A stretch of 64,000 nucleotides of DNA. Origin: Anolis sagrei. Its lineage: Eukaryota; Chordata; Lepidosauria; Squamata; Anolidae. The stretch covers positions 179,916,117 to 179,980,116 of the forward strand of contig NC_090022.1 in the NCBI RefSeq assembly GCF_037176765.1. Reading direction: 5' to 3'. The notes beneath the pieces were generated by a model. The model was given only the letters and a program-made list of their open reading frames with translations, had not been told where the DNA came from and ran no database searches. The translations under genes were made by a program, and so were the position numbers. This document shows, in pieces, positions 52,672-62,204 of this stretch (position 1 is its first letter; each line of letters starts with the position of its first letter).

Positions 52672-52935
52672 TGGAGGTCAGCTGTGACCAGCAGTGCTGT
52701 AGAATTTGAAGAGGCATGGATGGAGGGCGAAAGAGAGAAACGTGCCAAGAGGAAGGCGCGTCAAGCCAACCCCAACTGGGACCGCCTTCCAGCTGGAAAC
52801 CGATGCCCTCACTGTGGGAGAAGATGCAGATCAAGAATAGGGCTCCACAGCCACCTACGGACCCACCCCCAGGACACTACACTTGGAGGACCACCATCCT
52901 CGGACTACAAGGGATCGCCTAAGTATCGAAAGTGG
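52672..52935 (+). mobile_element. LINE family C 3-prime coding end
   Basis: A frame with AVEFEEAWMEGEREKRAKRK, then NWDRLPAGNRCPHCGRRCRS and RIGLHSHLRTH, a C2H2-like finger typical of some non-LTR C-termini. A matching scrap is at 11.35 kb, and the RT fragment at 29.9-30.7 kb may be the same family. Confidence 0.55.
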
Positions 52936-53620
52936 TATCAATACTGCATTTATTTCTACAGTGTAGATACCCTCTAAAGATACTTCCAATTCAAGATGTT
53001 TCAGGGTGCATCTACAGTGTGGAATGAATTTATTTTGACACAACTTTAATTGCCAGGATTCGGTGATATGAGATCCTGGGTGTGGGAGCTTGTTGAGCCA
53101 CGGCCCTGGTTCAAGTGGAGTCCAACTGCATTATTTCTGCAATGCGGATGCCCCCCAAAAGGATTTCTGCATCAGTTTATGATGTGCTTTTTTTTACTAT
53201 ACCTAGTACTGTTGCCACACTAAAGTTAATTTAGGGAAATTCCTACTTCAAAACAGCCTTGGCTGCTCTTTAAAAAAGGGAAAACATAATTGCATCCGCT
53301 CAATATTCCAATTAATCACTGATCCATCTGTTCAGTCCAAGCAAGAAGAAAAGCTTTTGAAACGGGAAGGGACATTTAGCAAAATGCCAGAGAGTAGTGT
53401 TCAAAAATTATTACAAGGAATACATTTTGAGCATAACCATAACCCAAATGGTGGCTGCTACAGCCTGGTAGCAACGCTATGGAGACTTATGCAATGATAT
53501 GTCAAGCAATATCAATGAATGCATATCGTAGCCATATATGTATGTTGATACATATGGCAACCTTAGAAGGCTTTTCTAGATAGGGTAGTCTCATCAGTTC
53601 CTTCCTCTGAAATACAGCAC
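52936..53620. other. Mostly unrecognised; MITE scraps
   Basis: Pieces like GTGCATCTACAGTGTGGAAT (near 53,010) and TTTCTGCAATGCGGATGCC (near 53,130) resemble the ends of the hAT-like MITE. The rest is unassigned. Confidence 0.4.
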
Positions 53621-53624
53621 TATT

Positions 53625-53700
53625 AGTAGTCTCCCATCTAAGTACAAACCAGGACTGACCCTACTTAGCTCCTAAGATCAGACAAGATCTGATACCTTTA
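53625..53700 (-). pseudogene. 5S rRNA-like fragment
   Basis: The minus strand reads GATCTTGTCTGATCTTAGGA GCTAAGTAGG, then GTACTTAGATGGGAGACTAC, matching the middle of vertebrate 5S rRNA (GATCTCGTCTGATCTCGGAA, TACTTGGATGGGAGACC). Diverged and partial, so a 5S pseudogene or the head of a 5S-derived SINE. Confidence 0.65.
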
Positions 53701-53819
53701 GGATATTTAAATCACTACCATGCCAAATGTAGATCTATTGTCTTCTGTCTATACACATAATTAATCTTCTATACACATAATAAAAACTGTGGAGAAATGC
53801 CATCCAGTGATCCAAAAGA

Positions 53820-54265
53820 TGGAGTTGCAGGCTGTCCCTGAGTTACAAACAACAAACATGCAAATGACTCACAGTTAAGAACAGGGCTGGACTGGATGGC
53901 CTTTGGGGGTCCCTTTCAAATCTGTTATACTATATCACAGAATTTCTCAACCCGGGGGCCAGGACAAGGGGGTTTCAGAGGGGTCACCCTTGGCTGAGAA
54001 AGGCGGTATACAAATGCGATAAATAAATATAATATAATATAATATAATAATACTACGGTAATGCTAAAAATATATGTAGTAGTATTATATTATATATAAT
54101 TAGCATTACTGTATTATTGTATATATACAGGCAGTCCCTGAGTTACAAACATCCGACTCACAAATAATAAATAGCTGAGAATGGGACTGGGTTGAAACTT
54201 ATATATATTTTAGGATTATTACAGTATATTATTATTATTAGTAGTAGTAGTAGTATTATTATGAC
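53820..54265. other. Simple-sequence and DNA-element scraps
   Basis: GCAGGCTGTCCCTGAGTTAC (53,828) and CAGGCAGTCCCTGAGTTACA (54,129) are ends of the GGCAGTCCC family. Between are (ATA)n-like tracts, and ATT/AGT runs follow at 54,229-54,261. Confidence 0.45.
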
Positions 54266-54332
54266 TGTGGCGCAGCTGCCTGGGAGTCAGCTGCATTCAG
54301 ATCCCTACTGACCGAAAGATCATGAGTTCGGA
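54266..54332 (+). repeat. tRNA-like SINE head fragment
   Basis: GTGGCGCAGCTGCCTGGGAG then GACCGAAAGATCATGAGTTC look like A- and B-box regions of a tRNA-derived SINE. It stops where L1 sequence begins. Confidence 0.4.
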
Positions 54333-54505
54333 TAATTAGGAATATTAAAAAATTCAAAGACAGGACAAAAGACCTTCTAAAATTTATTTGGAAGGGGAAA
54401 AATCAAGGATAAAATATCAAGTGTTGACAGATAAAAAAACAAGAGGAGGCTTTGGTCTCCCGGATGTAAAACTTTATCATGAGGCTTGTGCCTTGACATG
54501 GATTG
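54333..54505 (+). mobile_element. L1 LINE ORF2 fragment
   Basis: Encodes FIWKGKKSRIKYQVLTDKK-like text and GGFGLPDVKLYHEACALTWI, the conserved block before the L1 ORF2 C-terminal region. A 15-bp tandem (GATTGTGCTAAAATG, three copies) follows at about 54,520-54,566. Confidence 0.65.
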
Positions 54506-54823
54506 TCAAGGCACAAGCCTGGATTGTGCTAAAATGGATTGTGCTAAAATGGATTGTGCTAAAATGGGAAAATTTACTTTTATTTAGTTCTTTAAAAAAT
54601 ATTATTTTATTTAAAAAATTTAAATATTATGTTCTTTAAATTTTATTTTCTTTAAATTTTACTATTTTATTTTATTTGTAATTGTGTGTATTTAAGATAC
54701 TTCTGATTTGTGGCATTGCCAAAGCTTTCCCCATAGAGATCAACCTGGGTGGCTTTTAACAGAAAAGAGAAACATTTTCACCTGCCTATTCACACTGAAG
54801 GTACTAGATTTTGCATGATTAAT

Positions 54824-54868
54824 TGCAGCTAAGCAGGGTTGGCCCTGTTGTTACCTGGATGGGAGACA
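54824..54868 (+). pseudogene. 5S rRNA-like fragment, plus strand
   Basis: GCAGCTAAGCAGGGTTGGCC then TTACCTGGATGGGAGAC, as in 5S rRNA positions after the A box. Only 45 bases. It joins hAT-like MITE sequence directly at 54,869. Confidence 0.5.
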
Positions 54869-55035
54869 TCACTTTAACTGCCATGGCTCAATGCTATAGA
54901 ATCATGGGAGTTTTAGTTTCACATGGCCTTTAGCCTTCGCTGCCAAACTACCAATCCTAGGATTCCATAACATTGAGACAATGCAATTAAAGTAGAGTCA
55001 AACAATGTTCATTCGACAATGTAGTAGACGCACCT
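54869..55035. mobile_element. hAT-like MITE, nearly whole
   Basis: CACTTTAACTGCCATGGCTC to AAAGTAGAGTCAAACAATGT, with the central CATGGGAGTTTTAGTTTCAC block and its inverse AACTACCAATCCTAGGATTC. Confidence 0.6.
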
Positions 55036-55445
55036 TTTCTTTCCTCCTTAGCAACAGCATGATTGACATAATCGTAATCTCAGTTATTTAATTTCAGATA
55101 AGTGGGACAAATACTTGTAGCAGGCTGAGTAAATAAGGCTGTTTTATACGTGACATATGGGTTACAATCTGATAGTAGCCAGCATATTTTTCATGTAAGT
55201 GTTCCCACCCTCTAAGGAAGCCAAAATCTGTCACAAGTATCTCTTCCTGGAGTTTTTGATATAACTGGCAATGGTTCAAAATTCCAGATATACTTAGTCA
55301 TCTCAAAAGGTCCCTTTCCAAACTAAAGCTGCCAGCGATTATTCTTTTTTATCAGCTCAAGTGGACTTACACTTACAAGGAATCTTTATTTAATGTATGC
55401 CCTGGCTCACTTATGACATGAGTCCTAAGGCTGTTTAAAACATAG
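55036..55445. other. No recognisable feature
   Basis: About 400 bases with nothing that I can name. Confidence 0.45.
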
Positions 55446-56005
55446 AATTCCTATGCACACGGCACATATCTTATTTGTAGTGCAAAAAACACTTTAAAAC
55501 AATACAATAATTAAAATGGAGAACAGTTTTAACAAATATAAGCTTATTAGTATTTCAATGGGAAGTGTGGGCCTGCTTTTGGCTGATGAGATATGACAGT
55601 TGTTGTTATGGATCCCCCGGTGGTGCAGTGGGTTAAACCCCTGTGCCGGCGGGACTGAAGACCGACAGGTCGCAGGTTCGAATCCGGGGAGAGGCAGATG
55701 AGCTCCCTCTGTCAGCTCCAGCTCCCCAAGCGGGGACATGAGAGAAGCCTCCCACAAGGATGATAAAAACATCAAATCATCCAGGCGTCCCTTGGGCAAC
55801 GTCCTTGCAGACGGTCAATTCTCTCACACCAGAAGCGTCTTGCAGTTTCTCAAGTCGCTCCTGACACGACAAAAAAACCTGTTGTTGTTGTTGTTGTTGT
55901 GTGCTTTCAAGTCATTTCAGACTTAGGTTGACCCTGAGGGAGGGCCAGGTAAATGACCTTGGAGGGCCGTAACCAGGCCCCGGGCCTTAGTTTGAGGACC
56001 CCTGT
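55446..56005 (+). mobile_element. SPIN-like hAT element split by a SINE
   Basis: AGAATTCCTATGCACACGGC and GTGGGCCTGCTTTTGGCTGA before the SINE. GTGCTTTCAAGTCATTTCAG through GTTTGAGGACCCCTG after it. The first end is missing. Confidence 0.75.
55612..55874 (+). mobile_element. tRNA-derived SINE (ACA-type), full length
   Basis: Head GGATCCCCCGGTGGTGCAGT, B box GCAGGTTCGAATCC, body GAGCTCCCTCTGTCAGCTCC, tail CAAGTCGCTCCTGACACGAC followed by A7. The best-preserved copy in the window and probably young. The tail matches the 3-prime end of LINE family A. Confidence 0.85.
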
Positions 56006-56007
56006 CC

Positions 56008-56120
56008 TAGACACTTGGGAAGTATCTGATGTGTGATCCAATACAACAACCAGCAGAGTGATCTTGTCTGCTGTGGACTCATCTCGTTATGTTTCAAATA
56101 ATAATAATAACAATATTGAC

Positions 56121-56151
<31 letters not shown>

Positions 56152-56298
56152 CCAGCTGCAAAAGGCCACCTTACTGGCATCTGCACGCATTATTCGCCGA
56201 TACATCACACAGTCCTAGATACTTGGGAAGTGTCCGACGTGTGATCCAATTCAACAGCTAGCAGAGTGTCTGCTGTGGACTCATCTTGATGTGTTTAA

Positions 56299-56340
<42 letters not shown>
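56008..56340 (+). mobile_element. LINE family B 3-prime ends, two joined copies with (AAT)n
   Basis: Copy 1 (CTAGACACTTGGGAAGTATC) runs into (AAT)n at about 56,097-56,149. Copy 2 starts GCCAGCTGCAAAAGGCCACC and ends in (AAT)n at 56,300-56,340. Same family as 14.2-15.1 kb but plus strand. Confidence 0.65.
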
Positions 56341-56559
56341 TAGTATTATTATTATTAGTATTTTCCTGCCTGGCAGAATGTGGTTGGAGTAATGGCCCTG
56401 GGAGTTCCCTTCCAGCTTTATGATTCCGGATAAGGGATTCTCAACATACAGGTAGAAAGAAAACAATATAGTATGCTTGTGCTCTCCTCACTCCCAGCAG
56501 CTGCAATGTTTTAGGAGGAAAGACATTCCCTGCACCTTTCCAGTCTAAATGCAGGTGCA

Positions 56560-56845
56560 TTTACTACACTGTAGAATTAATAGCAATTACGATATCACTT
56601 TCACTGCCCTGGCTCAATGCTATGAAATTGTAGGAGCTGTAGTTTTCCTAGCTGCTTCTGCCAAAGGATTTCATAGTGTTCATAGAATCATATGATAAGA
56701 GAGTTGGAAGAGATCACACGAACCATCTAATTCAATCCCCTGCCATGCTGGAAAAGCACAATCAAAGTATCCCCGACAGATGGCCACCCAGCATCTCTTT
56801 AAACCAGGTAATGAAAGTGATGCCAAACTGCCTTAATTCTACAGC
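56560..56845. mobile_element. hAT-like MITE split by a CR1 stub
   Basis: The left arm CACTTTCACTGCCCTGGCTC lies before, and the right arm AACTGCCTTAATTCTACAG after, a CR1 3-prime end at about 56,683-56,808 (TAGAATCATATGATAAGAGA, GACAGATGGCCACCCAGCAT). Confidence 0.6.
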
Positions 56846-56940
56846 AGGGGTCCCCATAGTATGGCTTGTGAGCTGGATGCAGTCCTCCAAGGTATAAATT
56901 TAGGGTTGCCCTGAGTCTGAAACAACTTGAAGGCTCTAAG
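56845..56940 (+). mobile_element. SPIN-like hAT scrap
   Basis: CAGGGGTCCCCATAGTATGG then GGTTGCCCTGAGTCTGAAAC. A deleted copy with only the two ends' worth of text. Confidence 0.5.
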
Positions 56941-56954
56941 ACCCACTTAGATAG

Positions 56955-57470
56955 TTCAACAAATGCTACGTTCAACAAAAGATAAGAGGGATCCTCTAAA
57001 CTTTGCAGGAGTCTACCATATACTATGCAGCTGTGGACAAGTCTATACAGGGACCACCAAACGCAGCATTGCCCAAACACCAATCAAAGCACATGAAAGG
57101 CACTGCAGAGAAGTCAGCTATAGCAGAGCACTTGATAAACCAAGGATGTTATTTGAGAACACAGAAATGCTGGACCACTCTGACAACCACCATGTCAGAC
57201 TACTTAGAGAAGTCACTGAAATCCACACGCATGTGGACAATTTCAACAGAAAGGAGAAAACCATGAAATTGAACAAAAACTACCAGTACTAAAAAAACTC
57301 TAGAATCAGGACATTGACTAAAGACCAACACTCAGAAGCAGGGGAACTCTTGGCAGCAAATGACCAAGTGTCAGTTAACACCTCTAAAACAAAGGATGTC
57401 TTCAGGCAACAACAGCCAAGCTACCTCTATGAAGATGCTCTCACTGATTGACTTTGCAGCTGCAAGGCTT
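56955..57470 (+). mobile_element. Penelope-like element, GIY-YIG endonuclease part
   Basis: The text GVYHILCSCGQVYTGTTKRS carries the GVY...YTG form of the GIY-YIG nuclease motif with the CxC insertion typical of Penelope elements. HVDNFNRKEKTMKLNKNYQY, the same tail as in the 22.5 kb copy, follows about 70 codons on. It is truncated at both ends and its frame is disrupted. Confidence 0.75.
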
Positions 57471-57529
57471 TTCTATGCTAATCAAGCTGGCTAATTGCAA
57501 CATTTGCACTTGCTTCAAACAGACAAGGG

Positions 57530-58120
57530 TTCTTCCTCCCACCCTGTGTTTTCTGTTGGTCATGGGAGTCCTTGGTTCAATTCCATCATTGGTAGCAGGC
57601 ATGTAGCCGGGGGGGGGGGGGGGGGGGGCTTGAGGGGATTCAGCCCCCCCCCCCCCCCCCGAAATTCTCATGGTGGTTTGCGAAAAGGCCTTACTGGTGC
57701 ATTATTTAAACTGTTATGTTTATTCATATCATGATCTGATCACCATAATCAATATATCCCATATGTATGGGCGTATTGGGGTAATGATACAAAAGGTTTG
57801 CTAGGCTACACCCTCTTTCACTCAGACTCACCCCCCCAGAAACTCAGCCCCCCCCAACCCCCCCTGAAAAAATCCCCCCCCCCCGAAATGAAATCCTAGC
57901 TACGGGCCTGATTGGTAGAGTTCAGAATGCTCTTTTGATTGTAGGTTAACTATAAATCCCAGGAAGTACAACTCCTAAATTACAACATCATTTTTTTTTT
58001 AGTGATGGTCACTCCTTGTGTTAGTAGGTGTCTTGTGTCCAAATTTGGTGTCAATTTGTGCAGTGGTTTTTTGAGTTCTGTTAATCCCACAAACTAACAT
58101 TACATTTTTATTTATATAGA
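57530..58120 (-). mobile_element. Helitron F, truncated, end of a four-unit tandem
   Basis: The 5-prime end is TCTATATAAATAAAAATGTA at 58,120 on the minus strand. The 3-prime end is missing. Text such as TGTTGGTCATGGGAGTCCTT and GTAGAGTTCAGAATGCTCTT is interrupted by a second hAT at 57,596-57,910. Confidence 0.7.
57596..57910. mobile_element. hAT-type element with CAGGCATGTAGCC ends
   Basis: Ends CAGGCATGTAGCCGGG and TAGCTACGGGCCTG. A perfect 8-bp duplication, ATTGGTAG (57,588-57,595 and 57,911-57,918). Long G- and C-runs lie just inside the ends. The middle is GCATTATTTAAACTGTTATG. A second copy is at 63,083-63,346. Confidence 0.8.
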
Positions 58121-58681
58121 CTAGCCATCCCATGCCACGTGTTGCTGTGGCCCACATGGGGGTTCTGTGTGGGAGGTTTGACCTAATTCTATCATTGATG
58201 GGGTTCAGAATGCTCTGATTGTAGGTGAACTATAAATCCCAGCAACTACAACTCTCAAATGTCAAGATTCTATTTTCCCCAAACTCCACCAGTATTCACA
58301 TTTGGGCATATTGAGTATTCGTGTAGAATTTGGTCCAGATCCATCATTGTTTGAGTCCACAGTGCTCTCTGGATATAGGTGAACTACAATTCCAAAACCA
58401 AAGGACACTGCCCACCAAACCCTTCTAGTATTTTCTGTTGGTCATGGGAGAACTGTGTGCCAAGTTTGGTTCAATTCCATCGTTGGTGGGGTTCAGAATG
58501 CGCTAGGTGAACTATAAATCCCAGAAACTACAACTCACAAATTACAAAATCAATATTTTTTGAGTGAAGGACATACATTGGGTTGTTAGGTGTCTTGTGT
58601 CCAAATTTGGTGTCAATTCCCCCAGTGTTTTTTGAGTTATGTTAATCCCACAAACGAACATTGCATTTTTATTTATATAGA
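58121..58681 (-). mobile_element. Helitron G, second unit of the tandem
   Basis: The minus strand runs from TCTATATAAATAAAAATGCA (58,681) to CTAG (58,124-58,121), with the hairpin around GCCACAGCAACACGTGGC. Its CTAG abuts the 5-prime TC of F. Confidence 0.85.
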
Positions 58682-59491
58682 CTAGCTGTAACCGTCATGC
58701 GTTGCTGTGGCCAACTTTCCCTCCTTTCTTTCTCTCCTTCCTTCTCTCCCTCTTTCCTTACTTCCCTCTTTTTCTTTCCCTTCCTATTTCTTCCTTCTCT
58801 ACCCTTTTCTTTCCTCCCTTCCTTTGCTCTTGGGTTCCATCCTTTCTTATCTCCTCCCTTCCTTCTTTCCCTCCCTCCCCCTCTCTCTTTCGTTCCTTCT
58901 CTTTCTTCCCTTTCCTTCCTTTCACTTTTTTATTTCCTTCTCTCCTTCCTTCCTTCTCTATCTTTCTTCCTTTCCTTCTTCTCTCCTTCCCTCTTTCTCT
59001 CCCTCCTTCTCTCCTTCCTTCTCTATCTTTCTTTCCTTCTTCTCTCCTTCCCTCTTTCTCTCCCTCTTTCTCTCCTTCCTTCTCTTTTTCTTTCCTTCTC
59101 TCCTTCCCTCTTTCTCTCCCTTCTTCTCTCCTTCCTTCCTTCTCTATCTTTCCTTCTTCTCTCCTCCCCTCTTTCTCTCCCTCCTTCTCTCCTTCCTACC
59201 TTCCTTCCTTCCTTCCCTCTTTCTATGTATATGTCTTTTATGTGTGCATATATATTTGTGTATATGTGTATATATGTGTGTTTGGGTATATATGTATTTT
59301 TGTGCATGAGTTGTAATGTATTTTTTTTGGCTTGTAAAGTCTGTACGGCTGTGTTTTTCCATTTTTTTTATGAGTGATGGTCACTCATTGGACTGATACA
59401 TGTATTGTGTCAAAACTTGTTGTTAATTCGCCCAGTGGTTTTTGAGTTATGTTAATCCCACAAACGAACATTAAATTTGTATTTATATAGA
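58682..59491 (-). mobile_element. Helitron H, third unit, with pyrimidine tract
   Basis: TCTATATAAATACAAATTTA (59,491) to CTAG (58,685-58,682). Hairpin GCCACAGCAACGCATGAC. The body is the CTTCC/CTTT expansion at 58,715-59,222, then TATATGTGTG-type repeats. Confidence 0.85.
58715..59222. repeat. Polypyrimidine tract (CTTCC/CTTTCT)n
   Basis: About 500 bases nearly free of purines on the plus strand. Counterpart of 38.76-39.42 kb. The three long overlapping open frames here (200 codons and more of F, L, P and S) are artefacts of composition. Confidence 0.9.
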
Positions 59492-59749
59492 CTAGCTGTC
59501 CCCTGCCATGCGTTGCTGTGGCCCAGTGTGGTGATCTGGAAAATAAAGTAATGAGAAAGTGTTGGTTTCTAATATATGTAATTCCTTTATGCTTGTGGGG
59601 AAACAGTATTTCTTGTTGTTTCTTTGTTAGTGTTGATGTGGAGAGTGTCTGGTTTGCCTACTCTGGAATATGCAACATATCATAGTCCTTCTTTAAGGGT
59701 CTCTTTCAAATCTATGATACTATATCTGTGTATGTGTGTATGAGAATCA

Positions 59750-59780
<31 letters not shown>

Positions 59781-60703
59781 ATTTATGACTGGATGGCTCT
59801 TTGTCAGGAGGGCTCTGATTACACTTTCTTGCCCTGGTGAAGAGAGTTGGACTGGATGGCCTTAAGTATTTTCTGTTGGTCATGGGGGTTCTGTGTGGGA
59901 AGTTTGCCTCATTTCTGTTGCTTGTGGGTTTCAGAATGCTCTTTGATTGTAGGTGACCTATAAATCCCAGTAATTACAAATCCCAAATGTCAAGGTCTAT
60001 TTCCTCTAAACTCCATCAGTGTTCATATTTAGGCATATGGAATTATAGTGTAAAGTTTGGTCCAGATCCATCATTGTTTGAGTCCACAGTGCTCTCTGGA
60101 TATGGGTGAACTACAATTCCCAAACTCAAGGTCAATTTCCACCAAACCCTTCCAGTTTTTTCTGTTGGTCGTGGAAGTCCTTTATGCCATGTTTGGTTGA
60201 ATTCCATCATTGGTGGAGTTCAGAATGCTCTTTGATTGTAGGTGAACTATAAATCCCAGTAAGTACAAATCCCAAATGACAAGGTCTATTTCCTCCAAAC
60301 TCCATCTGTGTTCATATTTGGGCATATGGAATTTTTGTGTCAAGTTTGGTCCAGATCCATCATTGTTTGAGTCCACAGTGCTCTCTGGATGTAGGTGAAC
60401 TACAACTCCCAAACTCAAGGTCAATGCCCACCAAACCCTTCCAGTGTGTTCTGTTGGTCATGGAAGTCCTGTATGCCGTGTTTGGTTGAATTCCATCATT
60501 GGTAGAGTTCAGAATGCTCTTTTGATTGTAGGTGAACTATAAATCCCAGCAACTACAACTCCCAAATGACAAAATCAATTTTTGAGTGAGGGACATACAT
60601 TGGGTTGTTAGTTGTCTTGTGTCCAAATTTGATGTCAATTCGTCCAGTGGTTTTTGAGTTCTGTTAATCCCACAAACGAACATTACATTTTTATTTATAT
60701 AGA
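59492..60703 (-). mobile_element. Helitron I, first unit of the tandem
   Basis: TCTATATAAATAAAAATGTA (60,703) to CTAG (59,495-59,492), hairpin GGCCACAGCAACGCATGGC. The body has two to three direct repeats of the TTCCATCATTGGTAGAGTTC / TCCAGATCCATCATTGTTTG module with a step of about 290 bp. An (ATCT)n tract lies at 59,752-59,780. Confidence 0.85.
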
Positions 60704-60768
60704 ATAGAATAGAATAGAATAGAATAGAATAGAATAGAATAGAATAGAATAGAATAGAATAGAATAGA
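60701..60768. repeat. (AGAAT)n pentanucleotide
   Basis: About thirteen units, starting exactly at the 5-prime border of Helitron I. Confidence 0.9.
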
Positions 60769-60864
60769 TTATAAGCTCCGCTTGTAAGGTGCTCTGCCAC
60801 ATCACGTTGGAGTCCTAAAGCAGCAGGTGCGCCGTTTCTCTAGGGCCCAAGTTTGACTCCTGCA

Positions 60865-60960
60865 GAATTCTGGGAAACGTAGTTGCGGGCGGGGCCTTTG
60901 GAATGCTCAGCCGGGGAGGCGCTGGGCTTCGCTCGACTACATTTCCCAGAATGCTGCGGG
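60865..60960 (+). promoter_or_regulatory. Inverted pair of ZNF143-type sites
   Basis: ACTACATTTCCCAGAATGCT (60,936-60,955, followed by GCGGG) fits the ZNF143/THAP11 motif closely. AATTCTGGGAAACGTAGT (60,867-60,884) is the same motif inverted. A GC box GGGCGGGGCC lies between (60,887-60,896). Such motifs sit at CpG promoters in vertebrates, so this is the likely promoter of the gene starting at 61,172. Confidence 0.65.
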
Positions 60961-61171
60961 AGTGGAGGGAGCTCTCCGCTTGCTTTGGAACTGTGTGGGA
61001 AGGGAGTCCTCTAGGGTCGAGGCGGGGAGGCGTGAAGAAGAGCCAGGGAAGGAGGGAGGGAGGGAGGAGGAGGAGACCAGCTTGGGGAAACCAGCCTCTC
61101 ATTAGCATGGAGGGAGGAGAGGCGGAGGGCGCCTCTTCCTCGGTGCAAAGCGCTCCCTTCCCTCTGGAGCC

Positions 61172-61229
61172 ATGGCCAGGGCGCCAGTCCTCCTGCTCTG
61201 CCTCGCTGTGGGCGCCTCCTTCGCCTCAG
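61172..61229 (+). CDS. C17orf58: First coding exon of a C17orf58-like secreted protein
   Basis: ATG in a strong context (GAGCCATGG) opens MARAPVLLLCLAVGASFAS, a typical signal peptide: short n-region with Arg, hydrophobic core LLLCLAVGA, small residues at the end. The exon stops at a perfect donor, CTCAG|GTAAGT, after one base of the next codon. Human C17orf58 starts, as I recall, MTARAFWLLCLIVGSS, similar in style and length. It lies head to head with KPNA2 in human as here. The GC-rich leader holds two ZNF143-type sites. The rest of the gene must lie beyond 64 kb, since I found no second exon. Function of the family is unknown to me. The exon itself is convincing, and the gene name rests on synteny plus a short match. 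Confidence 0.65.
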
Positions 61230-61444
61230 GTAAGTCGCACACCTGGCCTTTGGCTGGCGGGAGCTTCCTTTGACTCCTCAGGGTAAAGCCTGTCTCCTCA
61301 ACAAGGGCTGGACACCTCTCCCTCTTTTTCCCGCTTTCCTCGCTTAATAGACGCTCACCTGCCTCACCTGAGGGAGCGTCCAGATTCTCTCAAAGGTTTC
61401 CAACCTTTTTGGGGCAACGTCCCACTTAGGCATCTCTAGGGGAT
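61230..61444 (+). other. Start of intron 1 of the C17orf58-like gene
   Basis: Intronic sequence without a repeat that I recognise. Confidence 0.5.
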
Positions 61445-61692
61445 GCCTCCGCTGGCACAATGGGTTAAACCCCTGTCCCGACCAACAGGTTGCAGGTTTG
61501 AATCCTGGGAAAGTGCAGATGAGCTCCCTCTGTCAGCTCCAGCTCTTCATGCGGGGACATGAGAGAAGCCTCCCACAAGGTTGGTAAAACATCAAAATAT
61601 CCAGGCGTCCCCTGGGCAACGTCCTTGCAGACGGCCAATTCTCTCACACTAGAAGCGACTTGCAGTTTCTCAAGTTGCTCCTGACACTACAA
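61445..61692 (+). mobile_element. tRNA-derived SINE (ACA-type)
   Basis: Head GCCTCCGCTGGCACAATGGG, B box GCAGGTTTGAATCC, tail CAAGTTGCTCCTGACACTAC and A7. More diverged than the 55.6 kb copy. Confidence 0.75.
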
Positions 61693-61704
61693 AAAAAATA
61701 CAAA

Positions 61705-61995
61705 TCTCTAAGGACCGTTCTACATATCCATAGAACCCAAAACATAAAGGCAGATAAATCCACAATATCTGCTTTGAACTGGATTATCCGAGGGCCCTTC
61801 CACACAGCCCTATGTATCAGAATATCAAGGCAGAACATCCCACATTATCTGAGTGTGGACCCAAAGCAGTTCAAAGCAGATAGTGTTGGATTTTCTACCT
61901 CGATGTTCTGGGATATAGGGTGTGTGGAAGGGCCTCCGTACACACTGCCATATAATCTGGTTCAATATGGATTTGACATAGCTGCCTGGAAGGAG
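61705..61995. repeat. Palindromic MITE, two nested or joined copies
   Basis: GGACCGTTCTACATATCCAT opens an outer copy. An inner hairpin runs from GGGCCCTTCCACACAGCCCT to GGTGTGTGGAAGGGCC (about 61,793-61,935). The outer copy ends near TAGCTGCCTGGAAGGAGCC. Confidence 0.7.
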
Positions 61996-62204
61996 CCTTA
62001 AAAAAACAATTCCCGCTTTTGGAAAATGGCATTTATAACTTTTGGGGAAAACACCATTTGGAGATCATAACTTTTTAGAAAACTTTCAGAGAAGATAAAA
62101 AAAACCCTTTAGAGTAGAATCTTCTCTTAATTATACAAGGCAGTGATTTCAGTTGTTAGACTGAATGACCCGTTATCTTTGATCTGTTAGGAATTAGGAA
62201 ATGA

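Noticed and set aside
52513-52977. A zinc-finger gene candidate (154 codons)
   Set aside because: The frame joins SINE sequence to a LINE 3-prime end. The C2H2-like motif belongs to the LINE tail, as shown by the partner scrap at 11.35 kb.
54388-54639. An 83-codon frame with KWIVLKWIVLKW repeats
   Set aside because: L1 ORF2 remnant followed by a 15-bp tandem duplication.
58661-59377. Three overlapping open frames of 200-238 codons
   Set aside because: Same reason: a CTTCC/CTTT tract within Helitron H. No protein of this composition is expected.
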